This document shows, in pieces, positions 6,650 through 14,185 of a DNA stretch of 49,454 nucleotides. Origin of the DNA: Thermodesulfovibrionales bacterium (GTDB taxonomy: Bacteria > Nitrospirota > Thermodesulfovibrionia > Thermodesulfovibrionales > JdFR-86); the NCBI GenBank assembly GCA_030682405.1, contig JAUXOF010000084.1:1-49454 (forward strand). Reading direction: 5' to 3'. Made by a program: the position numbers and the translations under genes. Every line of letters starts with the position of its first letter. Within the stretch, counting starts at the first letter, position 1. Below the pieces are notes generated by a model. The model saw only the letters and a program-made list of their open reading frames with translations. It had not been told where the DNA came from and did no database searches.

Positions 6650-7681
6650 CTACCTGCCCATCCTGATAGTGATGAAATCCTGACCCGTTCCTGCAATGCC
6701 GACACTTTGATTGAGAAGGCAACACTCAATCAGCAACTTATATGCCCTGTTTATCTCAGTGAACCGACTCTCTGCATCGGGTCTCCCTTGATTTACATCA
6801 GGATGGTAAAGTGGGGCAAGGCTTCTGTATGCCTTTTTGACACTACCCTCGGTGAGAGCGTCGCTTTTCAGGCACAATATTTTTTTTGCCCGGGCAACAT
6901 CTTCGATACAGACCCTCCTGACATCGGCTGTGTAGAAACTGTATGCAGGCAGAGGCCCGACACACCTGAAATTTATTTTCCCGGCGTAAAGCTCGGCCAG
7001 GGCTTCCAGCCCTCTTTCGAATTCAGACCTTTTGCCCCTCTCTATGAGGAAAGCGTTACTGGTTATCATGCCTTCGTCAACCGGCACATGCCTTCTGAGG
7101 AAGCGTTCAGGTTCGGCTTCCGGCAGTGCCGCCTTAGTTAAGGCAGTCTCTATTTCAGAGGCAAGTCTCTCTCTCTCTTTGTCCCAGAGGTTCTTGATGA
7201 ACCTGCCTATTCTTATCCGTTCTTCAAGAGATGCCCCTTCCGGTCGGGACATCTCTTGCTCCCTTAGTTCTTTGACTTCCGGTCCATTGCCGATTTCCTT
7301 AATAGCCGAGTCCAGATCGCTGCATACAGCCGTCACTTCCATCTCCATCCTGTTGCCGAGCTCCCTGAATGTCCGCTTGAACGCACTGTATCCTCTGAAA
7401 AGAAGTTCTTCTACTTCCTGTGTATTAAGGGCATAAGTGCCCAGTTTTACGGGGATAACGGCGCAGGAATCCATAACCCCCTCCATTACCTGCTGATGCC
7501 TGAGCAGATGTCTTGCCGCAATATCCTTGGTCTGGGTGTTGTAGTCAACTATCTCCGAGTCGCTCACGACCGCGGAAATGTCCTGATAGGGAATCGTATA
7601 AAACTCTCTGCGGATTCCGTTGGAATTAAAGACCTTTTCCTCTGCGGACTCAATAATGCCATAGATATATTTGCCTTCCAT
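6650..7681 (-). CDS. GvpF/L protein fused to a C-terminal DnaJ J-domain
   Basis: A 343-residue protein. Residues 1-250 are a GvpF/L domain: MEGKYIYGIIES at the start, the RHQQVMEGVMDSCAVIPVKL segment, and VGPLPAYSFYTADV as the usual C-terminal strand. A J-domain follows at roughly residues 255-315, with helix II containing KKAYRSLAPLY, the diagnostic HPD loop at about 293-295, and helix III with FTEINRAYKLL. A 30-residue tail ends the protein. J-domains recruit and stimulate Hsp70; here one would be delivered to the gas vesicle assembly site. No frameshift or stop separates the parts. The start overlaps neither neighbour and lies 1 base after the Cdc48-like stop. Confidence 0.9.
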   Translation of the reverse strand: MEGKYIYGIIESAEEKVFNSNGIRREFYTIPYQDISAVVSDSEIVDYNTQTKDIAARHLLRHQQVMEGVMDSCAVIPVKLGTYALNTQEVEELLFRGYSAFKRTFRELGNRMEMEVTAVCSDLDSAIKEIGNGPEVKELREQEMSRPEGASLEERIRIGRFIKNLWDKERERLASEIETALTKAALPEAEPERFLRRHVPVDEGMITSNAFLIERGKRSEFERGLEALAELYAGKINFRCVGPLPAYSFYTADVRRVCIEDVARAKKILCLKSDALTEGSVKKAYRSLAPLYHPDVNQGRPDAESRFTEINRAYKLLIECCLLNQSVGIAGTGQDFITIRMGR

Positions 7682-7682
7682 C

Positions 7683-9815
7683 TTAATACCTCGCTGCCTG
7701 CTCGCGGAGCAGCTTAACTGCATCCTCAAGATGTCTCTTTGAGATTACAAGCGCGCCTGCCCCTTGAGTTATATGTTCCCGTATCGCAAGCATGGATGCC
7801 TTTCGGCAGATAAACCCGATATCAGAGCCGACCATGTTTTCTGTTTGCTCTGCCAGATTGCGTAAATCTATATCTTTGTCCATGGGCTTGCCTTTGGTGT
7901 GGATTTCAAATATCTTGAGCCTGGTCTCCGTATCAGGGACGGGCAGTTCAAGCAGTAGGTCGAACCTGCCGCTTCTAAGCAGCGCCGGCTCTATCAGGTC
8001 TATCCTGTTGGTTGCGGCCAAGACCATTACACCCTTCAGTTCTTCTATGCCGTCCATCTCTGTCAGGAACTGGCTTATGACCCTTTCGGTCACATGGGCA
8101 TCTGTAATGCCCGATTCCCTTCTGGGCACAAGGCTGTCTATCTCGTCGAAAAACAATATCGCCGGTGATGCCTGTTTTGCTTTCCTGAATATCTCCCTGA
8201 TGGCCCTTTCGCTTTCGCCGATGTACTTTGAAATCAGGCTCGGGCCTTTGACCGCAATGAAGTTGACCCCGCTTTCGTTAGCCACTGCCTTGGCTATCAG
8301 GGTCTTTCCCGTGCCGGGGACACCGTAAAGCATTATCCCCTTAGGGGGAGTTGTCCCTACTGTTTTGAACATCTCCGGGTATTTTAAAGGCCACTCAACC
8401 GCCTCTTTCAGTTCCCGTCTTATATCCTCAAGCCCTCCCACATCCGTCCATCTCACATCCGGAACCTCTACGAAGACCTCTCTTATGGCGGAGGGCTCGA
8501 CCTCTTTCATCGCCTCGATGAAGTTGTCCATGGTCACCTGAAGCCCCATGAGCGTCTCGTAGGGTATGTCGGCCATCTCGAAATCTATCTCAGGTATGAT
8601 TTTCCTTAAGGCTGACATCGCCGCCTCTCTGACAAGCGCTGCGAGGTCGGCGCCGACAAAGCCGTGAGTGATCTCGGCCAGTTTGCCTGTGTCAACATCC
8701 TCGGCAAAGGGCATGCTCCGGGTATGGATGTTGAGTATCTCCAGCCGGCCGTTCCTGTCCGGGATGGGAATGGATATCTCCCTGTCGAACCTGCCCGGCC
8801 GCCTCAGGGCAGGGTCTATGACATTAGGGATGTTGGTTGCGGCTATTACTATGACCTCGCCACGGGATTGCAGTCCGTCCATGAGCGCCAAGAGCTGGGC
8901 CACGACCCTGCGCTCGACCTGCTTCTCACTGCCCATCTCCTCCCTCTTCGGAGCGATGGCATCTATCTCGTCAATGAAGATTATGGCCGGGGCGTGTTTT
9001 TCAGCGTCCTCGAACACCGCCCTCAGCCGGGCTTCGCTTTCTCCGTAAAACTTGCCCATTATCTCAGGACCGCTTATGTTGGTGAAGTATGCCTCGGTCT
9101 CGTTGGCAACGGCACGGGCAATAAGGGTCTTGCCTGTGCCCGGCGGGCCGTAGAGAAAGACCCCCTTGGGAGGCTCAACCCCAAGTCTTTCAAAGACCTG
9201 TGGGTACTTAAGGGGCAGTTCTATCATCTCCCTGATTCTCCGGATCTGGCCGCCAAGCCCGCCGATGTCTTCATAAGAGACCCTAACCGTCTTGAACTTG
9301 TCAGTCCCCTTTTCCTCTATTTTTATCAGAGTGCCTGCACTTACGGTGACTACGCCGGAGGGAATTACTCCCGTCACCTTGAAGTCATATGCCCTTGCCC
9401 CGAAAAAACTGACCCTCAACCTGTCGCCCTCGGTCACCGGAAGCCCCTCAATAAGAGAGCCTATGTACCTGACATCCTTTGCCCTCTGCACCGGGTGAAG
9501 ATGGGTTAGAGGAGAGAGCGTAATCTTGTGCGCAGGACTGGCAAGCACTTTCCGTATCTTGACTTTCTCGCCCAGCCCTATCTGGGCGTTTTCCCTTGTT
9601 ATGCCGTCTATCTGAACAATCCCCTTTGCCCTTTCTTCGGGATAGCAGGGCATTACTCTGGCCGACGTCTTTGCCTTGCCGGTTACCTCCACGATATCCC
9701 CTGCCTCGGCCTCGATGCCTTTCATATCCTCAGGGTCTATTCTGGCGATAGCCCTGCCTACATCCTTGGTCAGGGCCTCTTTCGTCTTTAAGGTCAGAGC
9801 GTTTTCTTTCTTCAT
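7683..9815 (-). CDS. Cdc48/VCP-like AAA+ ATPase (two AAA domains)
   Basis: A 710-residue protein of the archaeal VAT / eukaryotic Cdc48 type. The N-terminal double-psi barrel domain (about residues 1-185) begins with [24 protein letters not shown]1 follows with Walker [18 protein letters not shown] and Walker [20 protein letters not shown]2 has Walker [19 protein letters not shown] and Walker [19 protein letters not shown] arginines are present ([17 protein letters not shown]). Such enzymes form hexamers that unfold or extract proteins. Within this operon it probably remodels or dismantles Gvp assemblies; that role is inference. It is somewhat shorter than typical Cdc48 (730-800), with a short C-terminus. 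Confidence 0.93.
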   Translation of the reverse strand: MKKENALTLKTKEALTKDVGRAIARIDPEDMKGIEAEAGDIVEVTGKAKTSARVMPCYPEERAKGIVQIDGITRENAQIGLGEKVKIRKVLASPAHKITLSPLTHLHPVQRAKDVRYIGSLIEGLPVTEGDRLRVSFFGARAYDFKVTGVIPSGVVTVSAGTLIKIEEKGTDKFKTVRVSYEDIGGLGGQIRRIREMIELPLKYPQVFERLGVEPPKGVFLYGPPGTGKTLIARAVANETEAYFTNISGPEIMGKFYGESEARLRAVFEDAEKHAPAIIFIDEIDAIAPKREEMGSEKQVERRVVAQLLALMDGLQSRGEVIVIAATNIPNVIDPALRRPGRFDREISIPIPDRNGRLEILNIHTRSMPFAEDVDTGKLAEITHGFVGADLAALVREAAMSALRKIIPEIDFEMADIPYETLMGLQVTMDNFIEAMKEVEPSAIREVFVEVPDVRWTDVGGLEDIRRELKEAVEWPLKYPEMFKTVGTTPPKGIMLYGVPGTGKTLIAKAVANESGVNFIAVKGPSLISKYIGESERAIREIFRKAKQASPAILFFDEIDSLVPRRESGITDAHVTERVISQFLTEMDGIEELKGVMVLAATNRIDLIEPALLRSGRFDLLLELPVPDTETRLKIFEIHTKGKPMDKDIDLRNLAEQTENMVGSDIGFICRKASMLAIREHITQGAGALVISKRHLEDAVKLLREQAARY

Positions 9816-9839
9816 CTTAGCCTTCTCTTTCTTCCGGGC

Positions 9840-10781
9840 TCAACCGGCAATGAGCACATCTCCGATGTTTCTCAGCGCATCCGGCCCTTTTATCTCGGAG
9901 GGCTGAAGCAGGACAACCGTTGTGCTTAAATCGCTGAATTGTTCCTGAATCTCCCTGATATATTTGTCCTGCCCCTGTCTCCTTGACCGACAGAACCCGC
10001 ACCCACCCTCAGGGACGACATTGTTGATAATAAGTTGGTTCACATTCACCCTGGAGTGTCTCAGACTGTCTACCAGCCTTCGGGTCTCTTTGACCGCCAT
10101 GTCCTCAGGTATGGTCACGACAATGAACTCGCACCTGTTCCGGTCACTCAGAAGGGCATCGATTTTCCTGACGGTCTTTTTCATGGACACAAGGAAATCG
10201 TCGGCGCTGTCGGGGCTGTACCTGCCGGCGAAACTTGAAACCATATACCTGTATTTCCATCTCATCTTTGCCATGACCTTTATCCAGTCATCCAAAAGCT
10301 CCGGCAGGCCCAGTAGCCTGAGGGCGTGGCCTGTGGGAGCCGTATCCACTATATACTTGTCAAATCCGCCCTCGTCTATCAGGTCCACAATCTTCTTGAA
10401 CCCCATCACCTCGTCTATGCCGGGTATGGGCAGGCCGAGCAAGGATTCTATGTCCTCCGCGTCCAGATAAGTGCTCGTCTCAAAGAGTCTTTTGAGTTCA
10501 TCGTAGTACTGCATTTTGAAATCCTCAAGCGCCTCCTCAGCGCTTATCTCTATAGCGCTTAAATTATCCATACCCTCCAACCGTGTTACCTCATGACCTA
10601 TATCTCTTTGTAAGCTGTCCGACAGGGAATGGGCAGGGTCTGTGGATATAAGCAGTGTGTTTAGGCCGTGCCCTGATAGATAGAGTCCGGCGGCCGAGGC
10701 GCAGGTGGTCTTTCCCACACCCCCTTTTCCGCCGAATAAAATCAGCTTCAGCGACGGTTTTAGTAGCCCGCTTAACGCCAT
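9840..10781 (-). CDS. ArsA/Get3-family ATPase
   Basis: A 313-residue P-loop ATPase of the deviant Walker A class. It has FGGKGGVGKTTCASA (P-loop with the signature lysine), switch I with STDPAHSLSD, and switch II/ArsA signature DTAPTGHALRLLGLPE. A CxxC (CGFC) lies near residue 260, as in Get3-type proteins that bind a shared zinc at the dimer interface. It is the length of a single-domain Get3 rather than the duplicated ArsA, and there are no ars genes nearby. Get3 proteins shield hydrophobic helices in transit; GvpA and relatives are strongly hydrophobic, so a chaperone role is plausible. The Hsp20 stop is immediately before its ATG. Confidence 0.9.
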   Translation of the reverse strand: MALSGLLKPSLKLILFGGKGGVGKTTCASAAGLYLSGHGLNTLLISTDPAHSLSDSLQRDIGHEVTRLEGMDNLSAIEISAEEALEDFKMQYYDELKRLFETSTYLDAEDIESLLGLPIPGIDEVMGFKKIVDLIDEGGFDKYIVDTAPTGHALRLLGLPELLDDWIKVMAKMRWKYRYMVSSFAGRYSPDSADDFLVSMKKTVRKIDALLSDRNRCEFIVVTIPEDMAVKETRRLVDSLRHSRVNVNQLIINNVVPEGGCGFCRSRRQGQDKYIREIQEQFSDLSTTVVLLQPSEIKGPDALRNIGDVLIAG

Positions 10782-11312
10782 TCACTTTTTAACCCTGACC
10801 TTGAGGATTCCATTTTTATAAGAATGAGTAAGCGTTTCTATTTTGACGCTTGCCGGTAGATGGATTTCTTTACGGTACTTTCTGTGTTTGTTCACCGCAG
10901 ATATCTCCAGCACATCCCCTTTTAAATCCACTGATATGCCTTCTTCATTGACCCCTGGGATTTCGGATATGACCACAACCTCGTCCTTTTCATCGAAGAC
11001 ATCCGTCAGTGGCTCTCTCTCCTCGCCGAGGACAGGGCCTTCAGGCGTCTCTCTGATATTGCCGAATGTCTCAACAACAGGCTTTCCTCCCACCGCGGTC
11101 CTGATGGAAAACCCGTAGACGCCCTTCATTCCCTCTTTAATGCGGCTCAGGTCTATTCCGCCCTCTTTCTTAAGCTCCCCGCCGGCCTCCTCTATATGAG
11201 ATGCAAGGTCAACGAGCTTTTCTATCCCTTTGAGCAATCCGCCGAAGCCCAACTTGACCACGCCGAGGTCAATGTCCATGTCTTCTTCTTTCTTTTTCTT
11301 TACTCCAGCCAT
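10782..11312 (-). CDS. Hsp20-family protein (GvpH-like)
   Basis: A 176-residue protein with a 90-residue N-terminal region (hydrophobic patch LGFGGLLKGIEKLVDLA, then charged) and a C-terminal alpha-crystallin domain (about residues 100-176): DVFDEKDEVVVISEIPGVNE, DVLEISAV, and the closing GILKVRVKK. Haloarchaeal gas vesicle clusters carry the Hsp20-like GvpH, and this gene fills the same role by content and position. It probably keeps aggregation-prone Gvp proteins soluble. GAGGTGGGG precedes the ATG at a suitable distance. Confidence 0.87.
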   Translation of the reverse strand: MAGVKKKKEEDMDIDLGVVKLGFGGLLKGIEKLVDLASHIEEAGGELKKEGGIDLSRIKEGMKGVYGFSIRTAVGGKPVVETFGNIRETPEGPVLGEEREPLTDVFDEKDEVVVISEIPGVNEEGISVDLKGDVLEISAVNKHRKYRKEIHLPASVKIETLTHSYKNGILKVRVKK

Positions 11313-11328
11313 ATCCCCACCTCACTGT

Positions 11329-11628
11329 TCAGTAGCATAACTTCATCTTGTTCCATTTTTTTCCTTGAGGTTTTTCGTTTTTCATTCCGCGCCTCATCGG
11401 TCTTCCTGCCGCATGGCGGCCCGCTGCCCCCAGTTCTTTGTTTATCTCGTCCAACCTTTTTTGAATTGCCGCCGCTCGCTTTTGGAGGGAGTCGCCTTCG
11501 TTTTGCAGGCGCTCTTTTTCCTTTTCAAGCATATACATGTTTATATGAGCGGCCCCTGCCGTCTTGGGCATGGAACTCCTGCCTTTCCGGAGACTGCTGA
11601 TATCAGCAGTATTTATTGACAAGCTCAT
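11329..11628 (-). CDS. Short coiled-coil protein in gvp operon
   Basis: A 99-residue basic protein. ATG 11628 lies inside the gvpN 3' end, just behind AGGAGGTG, so the two genes overlap by 26 bases in different frames. A coiled-coil segment covers about residues 33-70 (LEKEKERLQNEGDSL, IQKRLDEINKEL), followed by a Lys/Arg-rich tail. No family is recognised. An inner ATG (MPKTAG) is an alternative start about 19 residues downstream. It could be a structural or linker protein of the vesicle cluster. Confidence 0.7.
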   Translation of the reverse strand: MSLSINTADISSLRKGRSSMPKTAGAAHINMYMLEKEKERLQNEGDSLQKRAAAIQKRLDEINKELGAAGRHAAGRPMRRGMKNEKPQGKKWNKMKLCY

Positions 11629-12514
11629 CCACCACCTCCTTAACCTTGTTCTGGTTCGTCTTTGAGCCGACCCTGCTCGTCTCGGAAGCAAGGATGTCCC
11701 GGCATATCTGGGCAAACGCCCCGTTGGCGCTGGCTGGTGTAAGGTTCAACATCTTGAGGGTCTTTGCAATCATTATTGAGCCCCTGACTGTTGGGGCGAA
11801 CTCGCATTTTCCCGACTCCCTCAGTCCCCTCACGATGTTGACTACCTTTTCGGAGTCCTCTCCTGAGAGGTCGGATTTCGCCTGTGTTATGACGACCTCC
11901 GTATCTTTGTCAAAGTGGTCAAGGTCCATGGTCACCATCCTGTCCCTGAGCGCGTCCTGGCTTCGGTGCACGCCTGCGTACTCCTCGGGGTTGCTCGTAA
12001 AGATGGCGGTGAAGTTCGGATCCACCTTCAGATAGGGTTCCCCCTGCCTGCCGGACGGCAAATCCAGCATCTTTTCACTGAGGATGGAAAGCAGAACATT
12101 GTTGGCCTCCGGCCTTGAACGGGTGAACTCGTCATATATCAGGGTGAAGCCGTGCCTGCATGCTACGGTCAGGCGGTTGTCCACCCACCGCTTGGTCATA
12201 TCCTCTTCAAGTTTGAGCACTCTGGAAACATAACGGTCAACCACTTTTTTAAACCTGTAGCCGTGCTCGCCGCCGACCAGATTGGAGGTGGTAAACTCCT
12301 CATCGCCGTGAACCAGCACCACCGGACGGCCTATCTTGCCTGCCACATGCATAGCCATGGTCGTCTTGCCTGTGCCGGACACACCTCTGAAGTGAACCGG
12401 GAAACCCGCCTTTATATAGGTGAGGGCCCTGTTCGCAATGTCTTCTATATAGGGGGTCTCAACGAAATCATGCATAGCGGTCGGCTCAAGCACGGTGGTT
12501 ATTTCATCTATCAT
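11603..12514 (-). CDS. gvpN: Gas vesicle AAA+ ATPase GvpN
   Basis: A 303-residue MoxR-like AAA+ ATPase. It shows ETPYIEDIANRALTYIKAG, Walker A FRGVSGTGKTTMAMHVAG near residue 45, VLVHGDEEFTTSNLVGG, Walker B TLIYDEFTRSRPEANNVLLS and sensor 1 FTAIFTSNPEEYAG, all in the form typical of GvpN. ATG 12514 follows AGGAGGAGA; a longer frame begins in the preceding zinc-ribbon gene and is less likely. GvpN is required for efficient growth of gas vesicles and is thought to use ATP to add or insert GvpA subunits. Confidence 0.94.
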   Translation of the reverse strand: MIDEITTVLEPTAMHDFVETPYIEDIANRALTYIKAGFPVHFRGVSGTGKTTMAMHVAGKIGRPVVLVHGDEEFTTSNLVGGEHGYRFKKVVDRYVSRVLKLEEDMTKRWVDNRLTVACRHGFTLIYDEFTRSRPEANNVLLSILSEKMLDLPSGRQGEPYLKVDPNFTAIFTSNPEEYAGVHRSQDALRDRMVTMDLDHFDKDTEVVITQAKSDLSGEDSEKVVNIVRGLRESGKCEFAPTVRGSIMIAKTLKMLNLTPASANGAFAQICRDILASETSRVGSKTNQNKVKEVVDELVNKYC

Positions 12515-12525
12515 TCTTTCTCCTC

Positions 12526-12702
12526 CTATCTGAGACTTATCTTTGTTCCGCAATTCGGACAGTACTTATACTCGTAGGTGAAGCGCCAGATTCGGCCGCA
12601 TACAGGGCATACCACAGTGAGGGAATGTCCGCAGTTGGGGCAGTGCTTGAGGTCTCCCCATGTTGTGGCTCCGCAGTCCGGACACTTGAATGTACCGCTC
12701 AT
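12526..12702 (-). CDS. Small double zinc-ribbon protein
   Basis: A 58-residue protein with four CxxC pairs: FKCPDCG near the N-terminus, HCPNCG at about 20-25, VCPVCG at about 30-35 and YCPNCGTK near the end. This is enough for two zinc ribbons of the DZANK type. The start ATG at 12702 is preceded by GAGGGGTGA, and the stop TAG is at 12526-12528, 11 bases before the gvpN start. There is no other sequence feature. It may act as an adaptor or assembly scaffold; it has no named counterpart in standard gvp clusters that I know of. Confidence 0.8.
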   Translation of the reverse strand: MSGTFKCPDCGATTWGDLKHCPNCGHSLTVVCPVCGRIWRFTYEYKYCPNCGTKISLR

Positions 12703-12729
12703 GCCTTCACCCCTCTTTTACCGGCAGGA

Positions 12730-13035
12730 TTATGCCCTGCCACTGACTGCTTTTCTCTTTTCCTGCATTTTGTGGGTCATTTGTTGCCAGGTATTTGCCA
12801 TCTCCCTGAGCTCGGCTCTAAAGCCATGGAGCAGGTCCCCGACCTCTTTTTCCCTTTCCCTCTGTCTTTCCGCTATACCCTTCATGAACTCTTTGAATTC
12901 CTTCAACCTATCGGATTCGGCGCTCGCAAGGCTGTTGGCCGTCTCCTTTTTTAAGTCTGTAACAAATTTTACCCTGTCATTGAACGACGACAGGATGTCT
13001 TCACCCAAACTTTTTATATCAGATGCCATTGTCAT
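12730..13035 (-). CDS. GvpC-like coiled-coil protein, short paralog
   Basis: A 101-residue, fully helical protein. Its N-terminus (SDIKSLGEDILSSFNDRVKF) aligns with that of the next upstream gene. Its second half (EFKEFMKGIAERQREREKEV, then a leucine and ELREM) matches one copy of the 51-residue repeat found there. It therefore looks like a one-repeat paralog of the 211-residue protein. GvpC of cyanobacteria is a helical repeat protein that stiffens the outer shell. The link to GvpC rests on architecture and position after gvpA, not on clear sequence identity. An AAAGGAGG precedes the ATG. Confidence 0.72.
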   Translation of the reverse strand: MTMASDIKSLGEDILSSFNDRVKFVTDLKKETANSLASAESDRLKEFKEFMKGIAERQREREKEVGDLLHGFRAELREMANTWQQMTHKMQEKRKAVSGRA

Positions 13036-13049
13036 TTCATTTCCTCCTT

Positions 13050-13685
13050 TTAATTGGTAAGCTGATTTATCTTCTCCTCAACTGCAATCCCAATCCGTGC
13101 TAATGCCGTTTCACCTCCTTTTTTAGCTTCTATTTTCCCTGCCTGTTCTTTCCGCCTTGTGCGGACGGAGTTCAACAGCCCCTTGAAGTCCTCTATGCGC
13201 GACCCCTGCCTTTTTGCCAGCAGGCTCCGTAAGGAACCCGTCATCTCTTCATGTTCCTTTTGAAAATCCCTCAGCACTCCGGTTATTTCCTCTTCCCTTT
13301 TCCTCTGTCCTGCGTGAATGTCCCTGAGCATTTCTTTAAACTCACCCGCCTTTATCGCCTTTTTTTCTTCCAGTGCCCTCTTGAGTGCCGATGCTCTGTC
13401 CTTCTGTTCCTCCATATAGGTTCTTAACATCTCCTTCACCTGTCTTTGTCTTTCTTCATGTCCGGCAATGATGTCTTTCATCATGATGTCAAAATCCTTT
13501 TTCCTTAAAGATTCTCCGGCGGCGAGGGATTTCTTGAGCCTGCCGCTCATCTCGTTTTTGCTGGTACTGAACTCTTCAAGCATCCGATGGGTATTGTCTA
13601 TGATTTCACCTATCGCCGCGATTCTGTGCTCATATGAAGAAACAATTTCATGTGCGAACTTTTTCATATCATCGGCGATTCCCAT
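13050..13685 (-). CDS. GvpC-like coiled-coil repeat protein
   Basis: A 211-residue helical, highly charged protein. Two consecutive 51-residue units at about residues 50-100 and 101-151 align without gaps; a third partial unit follows from 152. Each unit has the core pattern F-x2-M-(L/M)-x-D-I-x-A-G, then R/E/Q-rich residues and x-L-R. The N-terminal 40 residues are shared with the 101-residue neighbour. Position directly behind gvpA and the repeat architecture make it a candidate outer-shell stiffening protein. The repeat length differs from the 33-residue repeat of cyanobacterial GvpC. AGGAGG is visible before the start. Confidence 0.74.
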   Translation of the reverse strand: MGIADDMKKFAHEIVSSYEHRIAAIGEIIDNTHRMLEEFSTSKNEMSGRLKKSLAAGESLRKKDFDIMMKDIIAGHEERQRQVKEMLRTYMEEQKDRASALKRALEEKKAIKAGEFKEMLRDIHAGQRKREEEITGVLRDFQKEHEEMTGSLRSLLAKRQGSRIEDFKGLLNSVRTRRKEQAGKIEAKKGGETALARIGIAVEEKINQLTN

Positions 13686-13770
13686 AACCTGCTTCCCTCC
13701 TTTAGATAAGGAACACTCCTGGCAGACCGCGCTCTTTCAAGGACGCTTTGGCAGGAGTTTTCCGTGTCCG

Positions 13771-13983
13771 TTAAGCGGCTGATGCTGTTGCCGTGAGGCC
13801 GATTGCCTCAGCATACTTCAGGTATGTCTCAACAGATGCTACAACCACCCTTGCCTCGATAGCCAGAAGCTCGATGCCTACCAGCGAGATTCTCACCCAC
13901 GCATCGATAACCACGCCCTTGTCCAGTATCCGGTCAACGACTTCAGCCAGACTGGATGATGCTATTGCCTTTTCTACTGCCAT
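13771..13983 (-). CDS. gvpA: Major gas vesicle shell protein GvpA
   Basis: A 70-residue GvpA, the expected length. The sequence follows the family closely: [56 protein letters not shown]. GvpA polymerises into ribs that form the gas-filled shell. ATG 13983 is placed behind AGGAGGTGAG; three in-frame codons upstream (from 13992) are within the leader. It is the first gene of the operon and lies 30 nt after the predicted start point of the sigma-54 promoter. There is only one gvpA copy in the window. Confidence 0.97.
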   Translation of the reverse strand: MAVEKAIASSSLAEVVDRILDKGVVIDAWVRISLVGIELLAIEARVVVASVETYLKYAEAIGLTATASAA

Positions 13984-14024
13984 TTCCCTCACCTCCTTTC
14001 GTTTTGGATTCTACTGAACATAGA

Positions 14025-14039
14025 GCAATAATTATGCCG
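14025..14039 (-). promoter_or_regulatory. Sigma-54 (-24/-12) promoter of the gas vesicle operon
   Basis: On the minus strand the sequence is CGGCATAATTATTGC. It has the invariant GG (14038-14037) and GC (14026-14025) exactly 10 bases apart, with GGCA and TTGC boxes matching the TGGCAC-N5-TTGC consensus. Expected transcription start is near 14013, giving a leader of about 30 nt to gvpA. The neighbouring upstream gene is a sigma-54 activator. Confidence 0.78.
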
Positions 14040-14147
14040 CCTCTGTCTTTGATAAAGCACTGGATTAACATCCATACACTAATAGGACAATATCAAACAG
14101 AAATTCAGCAGTTGTGAGTTTTATACAAGATGCAGGCAAAGAGCGGA

Positions 14148-14173
14148 AGTCTGTAGAGGGACCTCTACAGACT
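14148..14173. promoter_or_regulatory. Perfect 26-bp palindrome, probable enhancer (UAS) for the sigma-54 activator
   Basis: Two 12-bp arms (AGTCTGTAGAGG and its exact complement) are separated by GA. The site is 109 bp upstream of the -24 element and about 135-160 bp upstream of the expected start of gvpA transcription, where NtrC-type activators usually bind. It also lies 12 bp after the activator gene's stop codon. It could instead be a terminator hairpin, but no T-run follows on either strand. Confidence 0.62.
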
Positions 14174-14185
14174 GTAAGTGTGGTT

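Noticed and set aside
8664-9509. 281-codon open frame antisense to the Cdc48-like gene
   Set aside because: No ribosome binding site, no family resemblance, and it lies wholly across a well-supported AAA+ gene.
14148-14173. Terminator reading of the palindrome
   Set aside because: The stem is perfect but no T-run follows on the minus strand, and its distance to the -24/-12 promoter fits an enhancer better. I did not exclude a dual role.
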